Below are positions 5,931-12,543 of a DNA stretch of 12,543 nt, piece by piece. The position numbers were made by a program, and so were the translations under genes. The notes under the pieces are model-generated. The model did no database searches and had not been told where the DNA came from. It was given only the letters and a program-made list of their open reading frames with translations. Every line of letters begins with the position of its first letter. The stretch's first letter is position 1. The stretch lies in contig JAYWBB010000106.1 of NCBI GenBank assembly GCA_043781855.1, positions 1 to 12,543 on the forward strand. The letters are read 5' to 3'. The stretch comes from Nevskia sp043781855. GTDB taxonomy: Bacteria; Pseudomonadota; Gammaproteobacteria; Nevskiales; Nevskiaceae.

Positions 5931-7382
5931 ATGAACGTCGAGCCTACGGACAGCCCGCATCATCGCCACCTCGAACATGCGCGCGCGCAGGTGATCGAGT
6001 TGCTGACCCGTCAGGCGGTCGAACGCGAGCTGGTCAGGAAGACCGACGCCGGCGGCCAGTCGGAAGTCGTCGGCCAACTGGTCGCGCGGCAGCAGCAGGC
6101 GGCGCTCGAGCAGCGTCTGCTGCGCTTCCATCCGGCCGACATCGCGTTCGTCCTCGAAAGCCTGCCGCACGATGCGCGCGAAATGGCCTGGGCGCTGGTG
6201 CGACCCGAGCGGCGCGGTGCGGTGCTGCTCGAAACCACTGACGCGGTGCGCCGCGGCCTGATCGAAGACATGCCGCCGGCCGACATCGCCGCGGCCCTCC
6301 ATCATCTGGAATCGGACGACATCGCGGAGCTGATCGGTGCGTTGCCTGCGGACATCGGCGCACAGGTGCTCGCGCGACTGGACCGCGACGACCAGGCCGA
6401 GGTGCGCTCGGTGCTCTCGTTCCCCGAAGGTACCGTCGGCGCAATGATGGATGTCGACTTCCTGACCGTGCGCGACGATGCCTCGCTCGAGGCGGTACTG
6501 CGCCTGCTGCGGCGCAAGAAGAGGCTGCCGGCCGAGACTTACCAGATCATCGTCGTCGACCGCGCCAATGTGCTCCGAGGCGTGCTGACGCTGGAGCAGC
6601 TTCTGCTCTCGGAGCCGGAGCAGACCGTCACTGAAGTCATGGCGCCCGGCCCGCAATATTTCTACACCGACGATGCGGTGGACGACGCGGTCGCCGCGTT
6701 CGAACGTTATGACCTGATCAGCGCACCAGTGGTGAACCTGCATCGCGAGGTTGTCGGCCGCATCACGATCGACGATATCGTCGACGCGAGCAACGACCAG
6801 CGTGACCGCGACTCGCTGCGTCAGGTCGGCTTGAGCGAAGAGGAAGACCTGTTCGCGCCGGCCTGGCAGAGCGGCCGCAACCGCTGGCCCTGGCTGGCGC
6901 TGAACCTGTTCACCGCCTTCATCGCCTCGCGCGTCATCGGTTTTTACGAGCCGACGATCGAGAAGCTGGTCGCGCTCGCCACGCTGATGCCGATCGTCGC
7001 CTCGATCGGCGGCAACACCGGCAACCAGACCATGGCGCTGGTGATCCGCTCCTTGAGCCTGAACCAGCTCAACGGCCCACTGCTGCGCAAGATGCTGGTC
7101 AAGGAACTGCTGATTGCCGGACTCAATGGCAGCGTCTGGGGTTCGGCATTGGGCGTGGTCACCTTCGCGATCTACCACGACTACAAACTGGCGCTGGTCA
7201 TCGCCGGGGCGACCGTTGGCGAACTGCTGGTCGCCGCAACGGCCGGCGCGATGATTCCGGTCGCGCTCGAACGCTTCGGTCGCGACCCGGTGCTCGGCTC
7301 CAGCGTGCTGCTGACGGCGCTCACCGACAGCATGGGCTTCTTCATTTTCCTTGGCTTGGCGTCGATCTTTCTGGTCCATTGA
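5931..7382 (+). CDS. mgtE: Magnesium transporter MgtE
   Basis: A 483-residue Mg2+-gated magnesium channel of the inner membrane. A cytoplasmic N-domain (about 50-160) with the repeated helical pattern HPADIAFVLESLP and DDIAELIGALPADI is followed by a CBS pair (about 165-290; AMMDVDFLTV and APVVNLHREVVGRITIDDI). About five membrane helices then run from WPWLALNL (319) to the C terminus. The filter motif GGNTGNQ is at 360-366 and the Asp of DSMGF is at 466, matching the Mg2+-binding Asp of known MgtE channels. The length is slightly above the usual 450, owing to an N-terminal extension. No Shine-Dalgarno sequence precedes the ATG. There is no room for a magnesium riboswitch between the candidate promoter and the start. 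Confidence 0.95.
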   Translation: MNVEPTDSPHHRHLEHARAQVIELLTRQAVERELVRKTDAGGQSEVVGQLVARQQQAALEQRLLRFHPADIAFVLESLPHDAREMAWALVRPERRGAVLLETTDAVRRGLIEDMPPADIAAALHHLESDDIAELIGALPADIGAQVLARLDRDDQAEVRSVLSFPEGTVGAMMDVDFLTVRDDASLEAVLRLLRRKKRLPAETYQIIVVDRANVLRGVLTLEQLLLSEPEQTVTEVMAPGPQYFYTDDAVDDAVAAFERYDLISAPVVNLHREVVGRITIDDIVDASNDQRDRDSLRQVGLSEEEDLFAPAWQSGRNRWPWLALNLFTAFIASRVIGFYEPTIEKLVALATLMPIVASIGGNTGNQTMALVIRSLSLNQLNGPLLRKMLVKELLIAGLNGSVWGSALGVVTFAIYHDYKLALVIAGATVGELLVAATAGAMIPVALERFGRDPVLGSSVLLTALTDSMGFFIFLGLASIFLVH

Positions 7383-7393
7383 GGCGCCGGCAT

Positions 7394-7422
7394 TTGCACC
7401 GCCGCGCCGCTTGGCCTAGAGT
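7394..7422 (+). promoter_or_regulatory. Candidate promoter of the mtnBDC genes
   Basis: TTGCAC (7394-7399) and TAGAGT (7417-7422) are spaced by exactly 17 bases. Transcription would start near 7429, giving a leader of about 22 bases that contains the GGAG site at 7441-7444. The hexamers match consensus only partly (3 of 6 and 4 of 6), so read-through from mgtE is also possible. Confidence 0.38.
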
Positions 7423-7450
7423 TCGCCCCCTTCGATTTCCGGAGACGGAT

Positions 7451-8083
7451 GTGGTCAAGGCTGAGGATCGCGATACCGGCGCGCAGGCAGCGCTGGCCGA
7501 TGCCCTGATCGCGGCCTGCGATCTGTTCCACCGGCGTGGCTGGGTACCCGCCACCGGCGGCAACTTCTCGGCGCGCTTGCCGGATGAACGCCTGCTCATT
7601 ACCGCGTCCGGCGTGCACAAGGGCGAGCTGAAGCGCGAGGATTTCCTCATCGCCGATCTGAACGGTCGGCCCTTGCAGGTTGGCCGCAAGAGCTCCTACG
7701 AAACCGCCCTGCACACCCAGCTTTATCGGCACGATCCGGCGATCCAGGCCGTGATGCACGTGCATACGGTCGCCAACACGGTTCTGTCACGTCAGCGAGC
7801 CAGGGTGGTCTTGTCCGGCTACGAGCTCCAGAAGATCCTGCCGGGGGTTGTCGATCCGGCTGCGGAGACCGCCATTCCAGTGTTCGCGAACGATCAGGAT
7901 ATTGACCGCTTGAGCCGACAGGTGGATAGGTATATGAAGGAACAATCCGGGGCACCCGCTTATCTAATTGCGGGACACGGACTGTACACATGGGGCGAGA
8001 CGGTGGCGCAGGCACGTCACCGCGTGGAAGCCCTGGAATTCATGTTCGAGTGCGAACTATGGAGTGCGAGGTCATCAATATGA
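7451..8083 (+). CDS. mtnB: Methylthioribulose-1-phosphate dehydratase
   Basis: A class II aldolase-fold zinc enzyme that dehydrates 5-methylthioribulose 1-phosphate to the diketone in the methionine salvage pathway. The 210 residues fit the family. ATGGNFSAR (34-42), SYETALHTQLY (82-92), the zinc ligands His103 and His105 in VMHVHT, and His176 in IAGHGLYTWG are all present. I chose the GTG at 7451 because GGAG lies six bases before it and the homologous region starts shortly after. A longer frame from a TTG at 7379 would overlap mgtE and add only arginine-rich sequence. The stop overlaps the mtnD start as ATGA. Confidence 0.92.
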   Translation: MVKAEDRDTGAQAALADALIAACDLFHRRGWVPATGGNFSARLPDERLLITASGVHKGELKREDFLIADLNGRPLQVGRKSSYETALHTQLYRHDPAIQAVMHVHTVANTVLSRQRARVVLSGYELQKILPGVVDPAAETAIPVFANDQDIDRLSRQVDRYMKEQSGAPAYLIAGHGLYTWGETVAQARHRVEALEFMFECELWSARSSI

Positions 8084-8640
8084 GCGAACTCAGAATTTAC
8101 GAAGAAAGCGGGAAACCCGTCGCGTCCTGGCAGAAGTTCGATGATATCCGCGACCATCTGGCGAAAATCGGCGTGCAGTTCGAGCGCTGGGAGGCCAAGC
8201 GTCAACTCGATGCTCAGGCGACGCAGGACGAGATCATCGAGGCGTATCGCGAATCCGTGAACCGGCTGATGAATCAATATCAGTTCAAGTCGGTCGACGT
8301 CATCAGCCTGCATCCCGGGCACCCGCAGAAGGAAGCACTGCGTACGAAATTCCTCAGCGAGCACCGGCACGACGAATTCGAGGTGCGATTCTTCGTCGAG
8401 GGCGAGGCGCTGTTCTACATCCGCGAAGCCGGCCGCGTGCATGGTGTGCTGTGCACGCAAGGCGACCTGATCTCGGTGCCGGCGAACGTGCGCCACTGGT
8501 TCGACATGGGCCCGAACCCGAACTTCAAGGCGATCCGTCTGTTCATCACGCCGGACGGCTGGGTGGCGAACTACACCGGTGACAAGATCGCCGACAGTTT
8601 TCCGCGTCTCGAAGCGCCGCATTATCTGAAAGCGGCATAA
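8080..8640 (+). CDS. mtnD: Acireductone dioxygenase
   Basis: A 186-residue cupin metalloenzyme that oxidises acireductone to the 2-keto acid precursor of methionine (Fe form) or to off-pathway products with carbon monoxide (Ni form). The ligand set is visible: His95, His97 and Glu101 in EHRHDEFEVRFF, and His139 in VPANVRHWFDMGP. These sit almost at the positions known for the Klebsiella enzyme. The ATG at 8080 overlaps the mtnB stop (ATGA), with GAGG at 8068-8071 as ribosome-binding site, so translation is probably coupled. The product continues the pathway between MtnB/MtnC chemistry and the final transamination. Confidence 0.95.
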   Translation: MSELRIYEESGKPVASWQKFDDIRDHLAKIGVQFERWEAKRQLDAQATQDEIIEAYRESVNRLMNQYQFKSVDVISLHPGHPQKEALRTKFLSEHRHDEFEVRFFVEGEALFYIREAGRVHGVLCTQGDLISVPANVRHWFDMGPNPNFKAIRLFITPDGWVANYTGDKIADSFPRLEAPHYLKAA

Positions 8641-8656
8641 GCCTTTCCGGCAACAA

Positions 8657-8684
8657 GCGATGGCCGCCTCAGGGCGGCCATCGC
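8657..8684 (+). terminator. Perfect 12-bp hairpin between mtnD and mtnC
   Basis: GCGATGGCCGCC (8657-8668) and GGCGGCCATCGC (8673-8684) pair fully around a TCAG loop, starting 17 bases after the mtnD stop. Only GTTT follows, so it is a weak terminator at best. It may cause partial termination or protect the mtnBD message from 3' decay. Confidence 0.55.
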
Positions 8685-8701
8685 GTTTCAGGAATCTTCA
8701 C

Positions 8702-9379
8702 GTGATCAAAGCCATCGTCACCGATATCGAAGGCACGACCTCATCGATCGACTTCGTGCACCGGACATTGTTTCCGTACGCGAAACAGCACCTGCGCGCT
8801 TATTTGCAGGCGCACGCTGCGGACGCCGAAGTCGAGGAACAACTGGAAGCGCTGGCGCGAAGCGAGGGCCGCAAGCTCGCGATCGATCAGGCTGCGGACG
8901 TGCTTGAACGCTGGATCGAAGAGGACCGTAAAGACACGCCGCTGAAAGCAATTCAAGGCCTGATCTGGGCGCAGGGTTATGCGAACGGCGCGCTTAGCGG
9001 ACACGTTTACGCCGACACGCCGACCTATCTACGTCGCTGGTTCGCAGCCGGCAAGAAACTCTACGTCTACTCCTCAGGCTCCGAAGCCGCGCAGAAGCTG
9101 ATCTTCGGCCACTCCGACGCCGGCGATCTGACGCCGCTGTTCTCGGGCTATTTCGATACGCGCATCGGCGCGAAGCGCGAGGCCGACTCCTATCGCACGA
9201 TCCTCTCGCGCCTCGGCCTGCCTGGCGCTGCGGTGTTGTTTCTGTCGGATATCGGCGAAGAACTGGACGCCGCCCGCGCGGCCGACATGCAGACTTGCCA
9301 GCTGATCCGGGATGCAAAAGCGAAGTCGTTTCCGCAGCATCCGCAGGCGCGGGATTTTTCCGAGGTCGCGGTCAGCTAA
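8702..9379 (+). CDS. mtnC: Enolase-phosphatase E1
   Basis: A HAD-superfamily enzyme that enolises and dephosphorylates the diketone from MtnB to give acireductone, the substrate of MtnD. The product is 225 residues when started at the GTG at 8702, near the 229 of the Klebsiella enzyme. The catalytic start is IVTDIEGTTSSIDFVH (Asp8, Glu10), with YVYSSGSEAAQKLIFGHS in the middle and FLSDIGEELDAA late in the chain. AGGA at 8690-8693 stands eight bases before the GTG. An upstream in-frame ATG (8660) lies inside the hairpin stem and is unlikely. The mtnA, mtnK or mtnP genes of the pathway are not in the window. The 3' end overlaps the convergent M15 peptidase gene by eight bases. Confidence 0.95.
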   Translation: MIKAIVTDIEGTTSSIDFVHRTLFPYAKQHLRAYLQAHAADAEVEEQLEALARSEGRKLAIDQAADVLERWIEEDRKDTPLKAIQGLIWAQGYANGALSGHVYADTPTYLRRWFAAGKKLYVYSSGSEAAQKLIFGHSDAGDLTPLFSGYFDTRIGAKREADSYRTILSRLGLPGAAVLFLSDIGEELDAARAADMQTCQLIRDAKAKSFPQHPQARDFSEVAVS

Positions 9380-9908
9380 AGCACCAGTGCCAGGGTTCGT
9401 AGAGATAGCCCTCGGCATTGTCCTTCGGATAGCTCATCACGAAGTCGAAGCGCGCGGCGTTCACGGTCAGCCAGCGATAAGCCGCCGTTGTTTCGAACTC
9501 TGCTTCGAGCGGCGGACAGTCGACCGCGCCGATGTCGACGGCACGTCCGGTGTGATGCTCGCTGCAACCCGGCGGGGCGTTGACCGTCAGGATCTCCTCG
9601 ATGGCGCGGCCTTTTGCAAGCTTCCCGCGAATCAGCCCGGCCTGGAAATCGACGCTGCGAAACGCCGAGATCAGCAACAGTTCGACGCCCTGGGCGTGCG
9701 CCGCCGCGCGCATCGCGACCCAGGCCTCGGCGGCACCCGGCGTCAGCATTTTGTCGCGGCCATCCGTTCCAAGACCGATCGGCTGTAGTCGCTGCGCTTC
9801 GGCATGCAGCGGCAGCCGGCGTGCATGAACCATTTCGACAGCAATTCCCAAGTCGTCCCAAAGCGCGTGCACGCGCTGCCGATAGACCGTAGAGACGCGC
9901 ACGGCCAT
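9372..9908 (-). CDS. M15-family D,D-carboxypeptidase (VanY-like)
   Basis: A 178-residue zinc peptidase of the M15 family (VanY/D-alanyl-D-alanine carboxypeptidase type), expected to trim peptidoglycan stem peptides. LLISAFRSVDFQ (78-89), the ligand motif CSEHHTGRAVDIG (His118 and Asp125) and EPWHW (171-175, catalytic Glu171 and ligand His174) are all present. No signal peptide or membrane anchor is seen in the N-terminal MAVRVSTVYRQRVHALWDD. The ATG (9908-9906) shares one base with the cysQ stop (TGATG), so I reject the longer frame reaching 10079, which only reads through cysQ. The start could alternatively be mis-assigned and the true export route unknown. Confidence 0.85.
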   Translation of the reverse strand: MAVRVSTVYRQRVHALWDDLGIAVEMVHARRLPLHAEAQRLQPIGLGTDGRDKMLTPGAAEAWVAMRAAAHAQGVELLLISAFRSVDFQAGLIRGKLAKGRAIEEILTVNAPPGCSEHHTGRAVDIGAVDCPPLEAEFETTAAYRWLTVNAARFDFVMSYPKDNAEGYLYEPWHWCFS

Positions 9909-10705
9909 CAGCGGGCCTCCAGCTTTTCGCGCCAGCCATAGGCCGGATCGCCGATCACGACGAAACCCGGATTCAGCAGCGAGGGCTTTTCGTTGTAGCG
10001 CAGCGGCAACCAATCCGGCAGCCGCCGGACCTGCGCGCCGGCGACTTCGGCAACGCAGTGCGCGGCCCCGGTGTCCCACTCGGAGGTCGGCCCGGTGCGC
10101 GGATAGAAATCGGCAACGCCTTCCGCAACCATGCAGAATTTCAGCGAAGACCCGCAGCTGATCTGTTCATGCTCGGGCGCGTGTGCGAGGAAGATATCGA
10201 GGGCGGCGTCGCGGTGCGATTTTGTGACGACGAGCGACGGGCGCTCCGGTGTTGCGCGAGTCTTCATGGTCGTGCGGACGCCGTTGCGGATCAGATACGC
10301 ACCGACGCCGCGCGCCGCGAGATAGCTGACCTTCAGCACCGGCGCATGCACCACACCGAGCACGGGCTCGTGCCGATCAATCAGCGCGATGTTGACCGTG
10401 AACTCGCCATTGCGCTTGACGAATTCCCTGGTGCCGTCGAGCGGGTCGATCAGCCAGTAGCGCGTCCAGCGGCGGCGCACCGAGTAGTCGATCTCGGCCG
10501 ATTCCTCGGACAGGCAGGGAATTTCCGGTGTCAACACGGTCAGCGCATCGACGATCAAGTGGTGCGCACGCAGATCAGCCTGCGTCAACGGCGAGGTGTC
10601 CTCCTTGTGCGTGACCGCGAAATCGGACTCGTAGACTTCGAGGATCACGCGGCCGGCGGCGATCGCGATCTTCAAAACCTCTTCCAGCAATTCGGACGGG
10701 TTCAT
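9908..10705 (-). CDS. cysQ: 3'(2'),5'-bisphosphate nucleotidase CysQ
   Basis: A 265-residue Mg2+-dependent, lithium-sensitive phosphatase of the inositol monophosphatase superfamily. It removes the 3' phosphate of PAP, the by-product of sulfate assimilation and of sulfotransfer. Metal-binding residues are visible in SPLTQAD (38-44), SEES (66-69), WLIDPLDGTREF (84-95) and EWDTGAAH (209-216). The protein starts MNPSELLEEVLKIA, as expected for the family. I prefer the ATG at 10705 because the next upstream ATG (10735) lies within the putative -10 element. No Shine-Dalgarno sequence is evident. It heads a two-gene unit with the M15 peptidase gene and diverges from the yrfG-like gene. Confidence 0.94.
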   Translation of the reverse strand: MNPSELLEEVLKIAIAAGRVILEVYESDFAVTHKEDTSPLTQADLRAHHLIVDALTVLTPEIPCLSEESAEIDYSVRRRWTRYWLIDPLDGTREFVKRNGEFTVNIALIDRHEPVLGVVHAPVLKVSYLAARGVGAYLIRNGVRTTMKTRATPERPSLVVTKSHRDAALDIFLAHAPEHEQISCGSSLKFCMVAEGVADFYPRTGPTSEWDTGAAHCVAEVAGAQVRRLPDWLPLRYNEKPSLLNPGFVVIGDPAYGWREKLEAR

Positions 10706-10729
10706 GGCGTCGGCAATCGGGACAGCCGC

Positions 10730-10736
10730 TATCATA
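10730..10736. promoter_or_regulatory. Symmetric -10-like element TATCATA between cysQ and yrfG
   Basis: The seven bases TATCATA read TATCAT on the plus strand and TATGAT on the minus strand, each a 5-of-6 match to the -10 consensus. Start sites about seven bases downstream on each strand would fall near 10742 (the yrfG ATG) and near 10724 (about 19 bases before the cysQ ATG). No clear -35 hexamers were found. Confidence 0.45.
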
Positions 10737-10741
10737 ACGGC

Positions 10742-11428
10742 ATGACCGCGACTCTCATCGACTGGTCGACCATCGACCACGTGCTGCTCGACATGGACGG
10801 CACCGTTCTCGATCTCGCCTACGATAGCCACTTCTGGTACGAGCTGCTCCCGAGCCGCTACGCCGAGCATCACGGCCTGACGCTCGGCGAAGCCAGGGCG
10901 CGACTTGAGCCGGAATTCCTCGCCACGCAGGGCACGCTGAACTGGTACTGCCTCGATTACTGGAGCCGGTTCACCGGGCTCGATATCGCAGCGATGAAAA
11001 CCGAGGTCCGACACCGGATTGCGGCGCTGCCCGGCAGCGAAGGTTTTCTCCGCGCTGTGCGCTCGAATGGCCGCGCACTCTGGCTCGTCACGAACGCTCA
11101 TCGCGGTAGCTGGAAACTGAAGCTGGCCGAGACCGGTTTCGACGTGCATTTCGATCAGGTGCTGAGCTCGCACGACTTCGGTGCGCCGAAGGAAGACCCG
11201 CGCTTCTGGCCGGCGCTGCGCGCGCGCCACAATTTCGACCCGGCGCGGACGCTGTTCGTCGACGACAGCCTGCCGGTGCTGCGTGCCGCGCGGGATTATG
11301 GCATTGCACAGATCGTCGCGATCCGGCATCCGGATTCATCGGCAGCGAGGCGCGTGATCGACGAGTTCGCTGCGGTCGATCGTCTGGGCGAACTGCCGCT
11401 TCCGGCCTGGGGATCGGCCGGCGCGTGA
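10742..11428 (+). CDS. yrfG: GMP/IMP nucleotidase, YrfG-like HAD phosphatase
   Basis: A 228-residue haloacid dehalogenase-type phosphatase resembling E. coli YrfG, which hydrolyses GMP and IMP. Motif I is LLDMDGTVLDL (Asp17 nucleophile, Asp19), motif II is WLVTNAHRGSW (Thr117), Lys150 sits in FGAPKEDPRFW and motif IV is LFVDDSLPVL (Asp174, Asp175). LNWYCLDYWSRFTGLDI in the cap is typical of YrfG. In related genomes yrfG is often found with nudE and cysQ. Here it is divergent from cysQ and nudE is absent. The ATG comes six bases after the TATCAT element with no Shine-Dalgarno sequence, which suggests a leaderless message. The much longer frame extending back to 10058 is antisense to cysQ. Confidence 0.88.
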   Translation: MTATLIDWSTIDHVLLDMDGTVLDLAYDSHFWYELLPSRYAEHHGLTLGEARARLEPEFLATQGTLNWYCLDYWSRFTGLDIAAMKTEVRHRIAALPGSEGFLRAVRSNGRALWLVTNAHRGSWKLKLAETGFDVHFDQVLSSHDFGAPKEDPRFWPALRARHNFDPARTLFVDDSLPVLRAARDYGIAQIVAIRHPDSSAARRVIDEFAAVDRLGELPLPAWGSAGA

Positions 11429-11584
11429 ACCGCGTCACATCGACGACCCCGATTGCGCCGAACTGAGAAGCAATTCACAGACAGCGAGGCGCCGAATGCG
11501 CGAAGATTGTTGTGTCGCACGGAAGCGACCGAAAACGTCGTCCGTCGACTTCCATTTCATCCATCGTTCAGCAGGGAGGCTTCA
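11429..11584. other. Intergenic gap before the ComEA-like gene
   Basis: These 156 bases contain the AGGGAGG ribosome-binding site (11573-11579). I found no clear promoter hexamers, terminator or RNA gene. No terminator separates yrfG from the next gene, so co-transcription is possible. Confidence 0.4.
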
Positions 11585-11899
11585 ATGAAACTCATCAAAG
11601 CAGCATTTGCCGGTCTCGCCCTTTTGCTCGCCAGTGCAGCCTGGGCCGCAGCAATCGACATCAACAGCGCCGACGCCAAAGCCTTCGAGGGGCTCAAAGG
11701 CGTGGGCGCGTCAAAGGCCGAGGCGATCGTCGAATACCGGACCAAGAACGGCCCGTTCAAAAGCGTCGACGAACTCGACAAGGTGAAGGGTATCGGCGCG
11801 TCGACGATTGCGAAGAATCGCGACAATCTGACCGTCGGCGGTGGCAGCAAGGCACCGGCGAAGGCGGAGAAGACTGCCGCCGCGAAAGACCCGAAGTAG
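11585..11899 (+). CDS. Secreted helix-hairpin-helix protein (ComEA-like)
   Basis: A 104-residue protein with a Sec signal peptide (MKLIKAAFAGLALLLASAAWA, cleavage near residue 22) and a tandem helix-hairpin-helix domain. DINSADAKAFEGLKGVG (25-41) and VKGIGASTIAKNRDNL (67-82) are the two hairpins, which in this family bind double-stranded DNA without sequence preference. A lysine- and alanine-rich tail (KAPAKAEKTAAAKDPK) follows. ComEA in competent gram-negatives is a periplasmic ratchet for incoming DNA, and this protein has the same size and layout. No other competence gene is near, so a role in transformation is only inferred. AGGGAGG five bases before the ATG decides the start; the longer frame from 11453 lacks such a site. 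Confidence 0.9.
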   Translation: MKLIKAAFAGLALLLASAAWAAAIDINSADAKAFEGLKGVGASKAEAIVEYRTKNGPFKSVDELDKVKGIGASTIAKNRDNLTVGGGSKAPAKAEKTAAAKDPK

Positions 11900-11908
11900 G
11901 CGGATCGC

Positions 11909-11941
11909 AAAGCCCCGGGACGCAATGCGTTCCGGGGCTTT
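11909..11941. terminator. Bidirectional terminator between the ComEA-like gene and the helicase gene
   Basis: A 15-bp stem joins AAAGCCCCGG-G-ACGC to GCGT-T-CCGGGGCTTT around an AAT loop, with one G-U pair. It starts ten bases after the ComEA-like stop and ends four bases before the helicase stop. A/T ends on both arms allow termination in both directions. Confidence 0.88.
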
Positions 11942-11944
11942 GTC

Positions 11945-12543
11945 TTATCTGCGGACCGGCCGCGTGCTCCGCTCTTGCCGCCGCCCGCCACCGGGCCGGC
12001 CACCACCGCGCTGCGGCGGGCGCCCGGAACGATCGCGGTGGATGTGCTTGGGCTTGAGGTAATCCTGCGGCATCAGCTGGTCGAGGCTGGCTTCCATCTG
12101 CGGGATGCGGATGCCGATGGCCTTTTCGATGATCGGCAGCGAATAGACATAGGTTTCGCAGCAGAGCGAGATCGCGTCACCGGAAGCACCCGCGCGCGCG
12201 GTGCGGCCGATGCGATGCACGTAGTCCTCGCCGTCCTGGGGCAGATCGAAGTTGATGACGTGCGAAACATCCGGAATGTGCAGGCCGCGCGCCGCGACAT
12301 CGGTGGCCACCAGCACCGGCAGCTCGCCGAGCTTGAATTCGGCCAGCAGCCGCTCGCGCTTGTTCTGCGGCACATCGCCGGACAGCACGCCGGCCTTGTA
12401 GCCGTTCGCCGTCAGTGCCGCCTCGACTTCCTCGGCGCCGCGCTTGGTGTTGACGAAAACCAGCGTGCGCACCGGTGCGTGGTGGCGCAGCAGGCCGACC
12501 AGCACCGGCAGCTTGTCCTCGTTCGCGACGTGGATCATCGACT
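11945..12543 (-). CDS. rhlB: DEAD-box RNA helicase, RhlB-type, C-terminal part (cut by window edge)
   Basis: About 199 residues of the second RecA-like domain and C-terminal tail of an ATP-dependent RNA helicase. Visible motifs include RTLVFVNTKRGAEEVE (IV region), GVLSGDVPQNKRERLL, VLVATDVAARGLHIPDV (V) and DYVHRIGRTARAG (VI). The GLHIPDVSHVINFDLP and GDAISLCCETYVYSLPIIE segments resemble E. coli RhlB, the degradosome helicase, more than RhlE or SrmB. The tail PPQRGGGRPGGGRRQ is basic and glycine/arginine-rich, suited to RNA binding. The frame is open to the window edge at 12543 with no stop, so the ATP-binding half lies outside. The bidirectional terminator follows four bases after the TAA. 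Confidence 0.88.
   Translation of the reverse strand, partial: SMIHVANEDKLPVLVGLLRHHAPVRTLVFVNTKRGAEEVEAALTANGYKAGVLSGDVPQNKRERLLAEFKLGELPVLVATDVAARGLHIPDVSHVINFDLPQDGEDYVHRIGRTARAGASGDAISLCCETYVYSLPIIEKAIGIRIPQMEASLDQLMPQDYLKPKHIHRDRSGRPPQRGGGRPGGGRRQERSTRPVRR

Noticed and set aside
5865..7379. A 504-codon minus-strand open frame opposite mgtE, longer than mgtE itself
   Set aside because: Its Gln, Arg and Asp-rich composition mirrors mgtE codons. The CBS and membrane motifs, including GGNTGNQ, lie on the plus strand.
10058..10741. The upstream part of the long frame ending in yrfG
   Set aside because: It is antisense to cysQ. The HAD protein starts naturally at the ATG at 10742, two thirds of a helical turn before motif I strand content, with a -10 element just upstream.
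11088..11520. Minus-strand frames opposite the 3' part of yrfG and the following gap
   Set aside because: Arg/Ser-rich shadow frames with no motif and no ribosome-binding site.

Overview
The window is GC-rich, densely packed chromosomal DNA from a gammaproteobacterium. The order Nevskiales/Xanthomonadales is a guess, based on the RhlB-type helicase, the three-gene pnt layout and the style of the gene neighbourhood. Most genes are housekeeping or metabolic, and no phage, plasmid or CRISPR signal is visible.

Left edge (1-548). The minus strand carries the first 27 codons of a TIR-domain protein, cut by the window edge. Its ATG overlaps the stop of a short unidentified reading frame. Upstream of these lies a roughly 150-bp inverted-repeat element (331-480) that looks like a MITE and contains two GC-rich hairpins. 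One of these hairpins, read on the minus strand, resembles an intrinsic terminator downstream of the pnt operon.

549-3516 (minus). A three-gene proton-translocating NAD(P) transhydrogenase operon, pntAA-pntAB-pntB. An unannotated 39-codon frame fills the pntAB-pntB spacer and ends in an ATGA overlap with pntB. PntB has Asn where E. coli PntB has the proton-channel residue His91.

3517-5834. A 330-bp divergent intergenic region holds a threefold 17-bp direct repeat. It leads into a secreted DUF4331 protein and a tiny lipoprotein (3847-5740), closed by a strong intrinsic terminator.

5931-9379 (plus). The magnesium channel gene mgtE, apparently with a near-leaderless start, is followed by methionine-salvage genes mtnB, mtnD and mtnC. 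mtnB and mtnD overlap by ATGA. A 12-bp perfect hairpin separates mtnD from mtnC.

9372-10705 (minus). cysQ (PAP phosphatase) is coupled by TGATG to an M15-family peptidase gene whose 3' end overlaps mtnC tail to tail. 10742-11428 (plus): a YrfG-like GMP/IMP nucleotidase, divergent from cysQ across only 36 bp that contain a symmetric -10-like element.

11585-12543. A secreted helix-hairpin-helix ComEA-like protein (plus) and the C-terminal part of an RhlB-type DEAD-box helicase (minus, cut by the window edge) converge on a shared bidirectional terminator.

I found no clearly new multi-gene system. The least explained items are the truncated TIR locus with its coupled short frame, the pntAB-pntB spacer frame, the DUF4331/lipoprotein pair and the symmetric divergent promoter. 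All coordinates and translations are read from the sequence; functions come from recognised family motifs and were not checked by any search.
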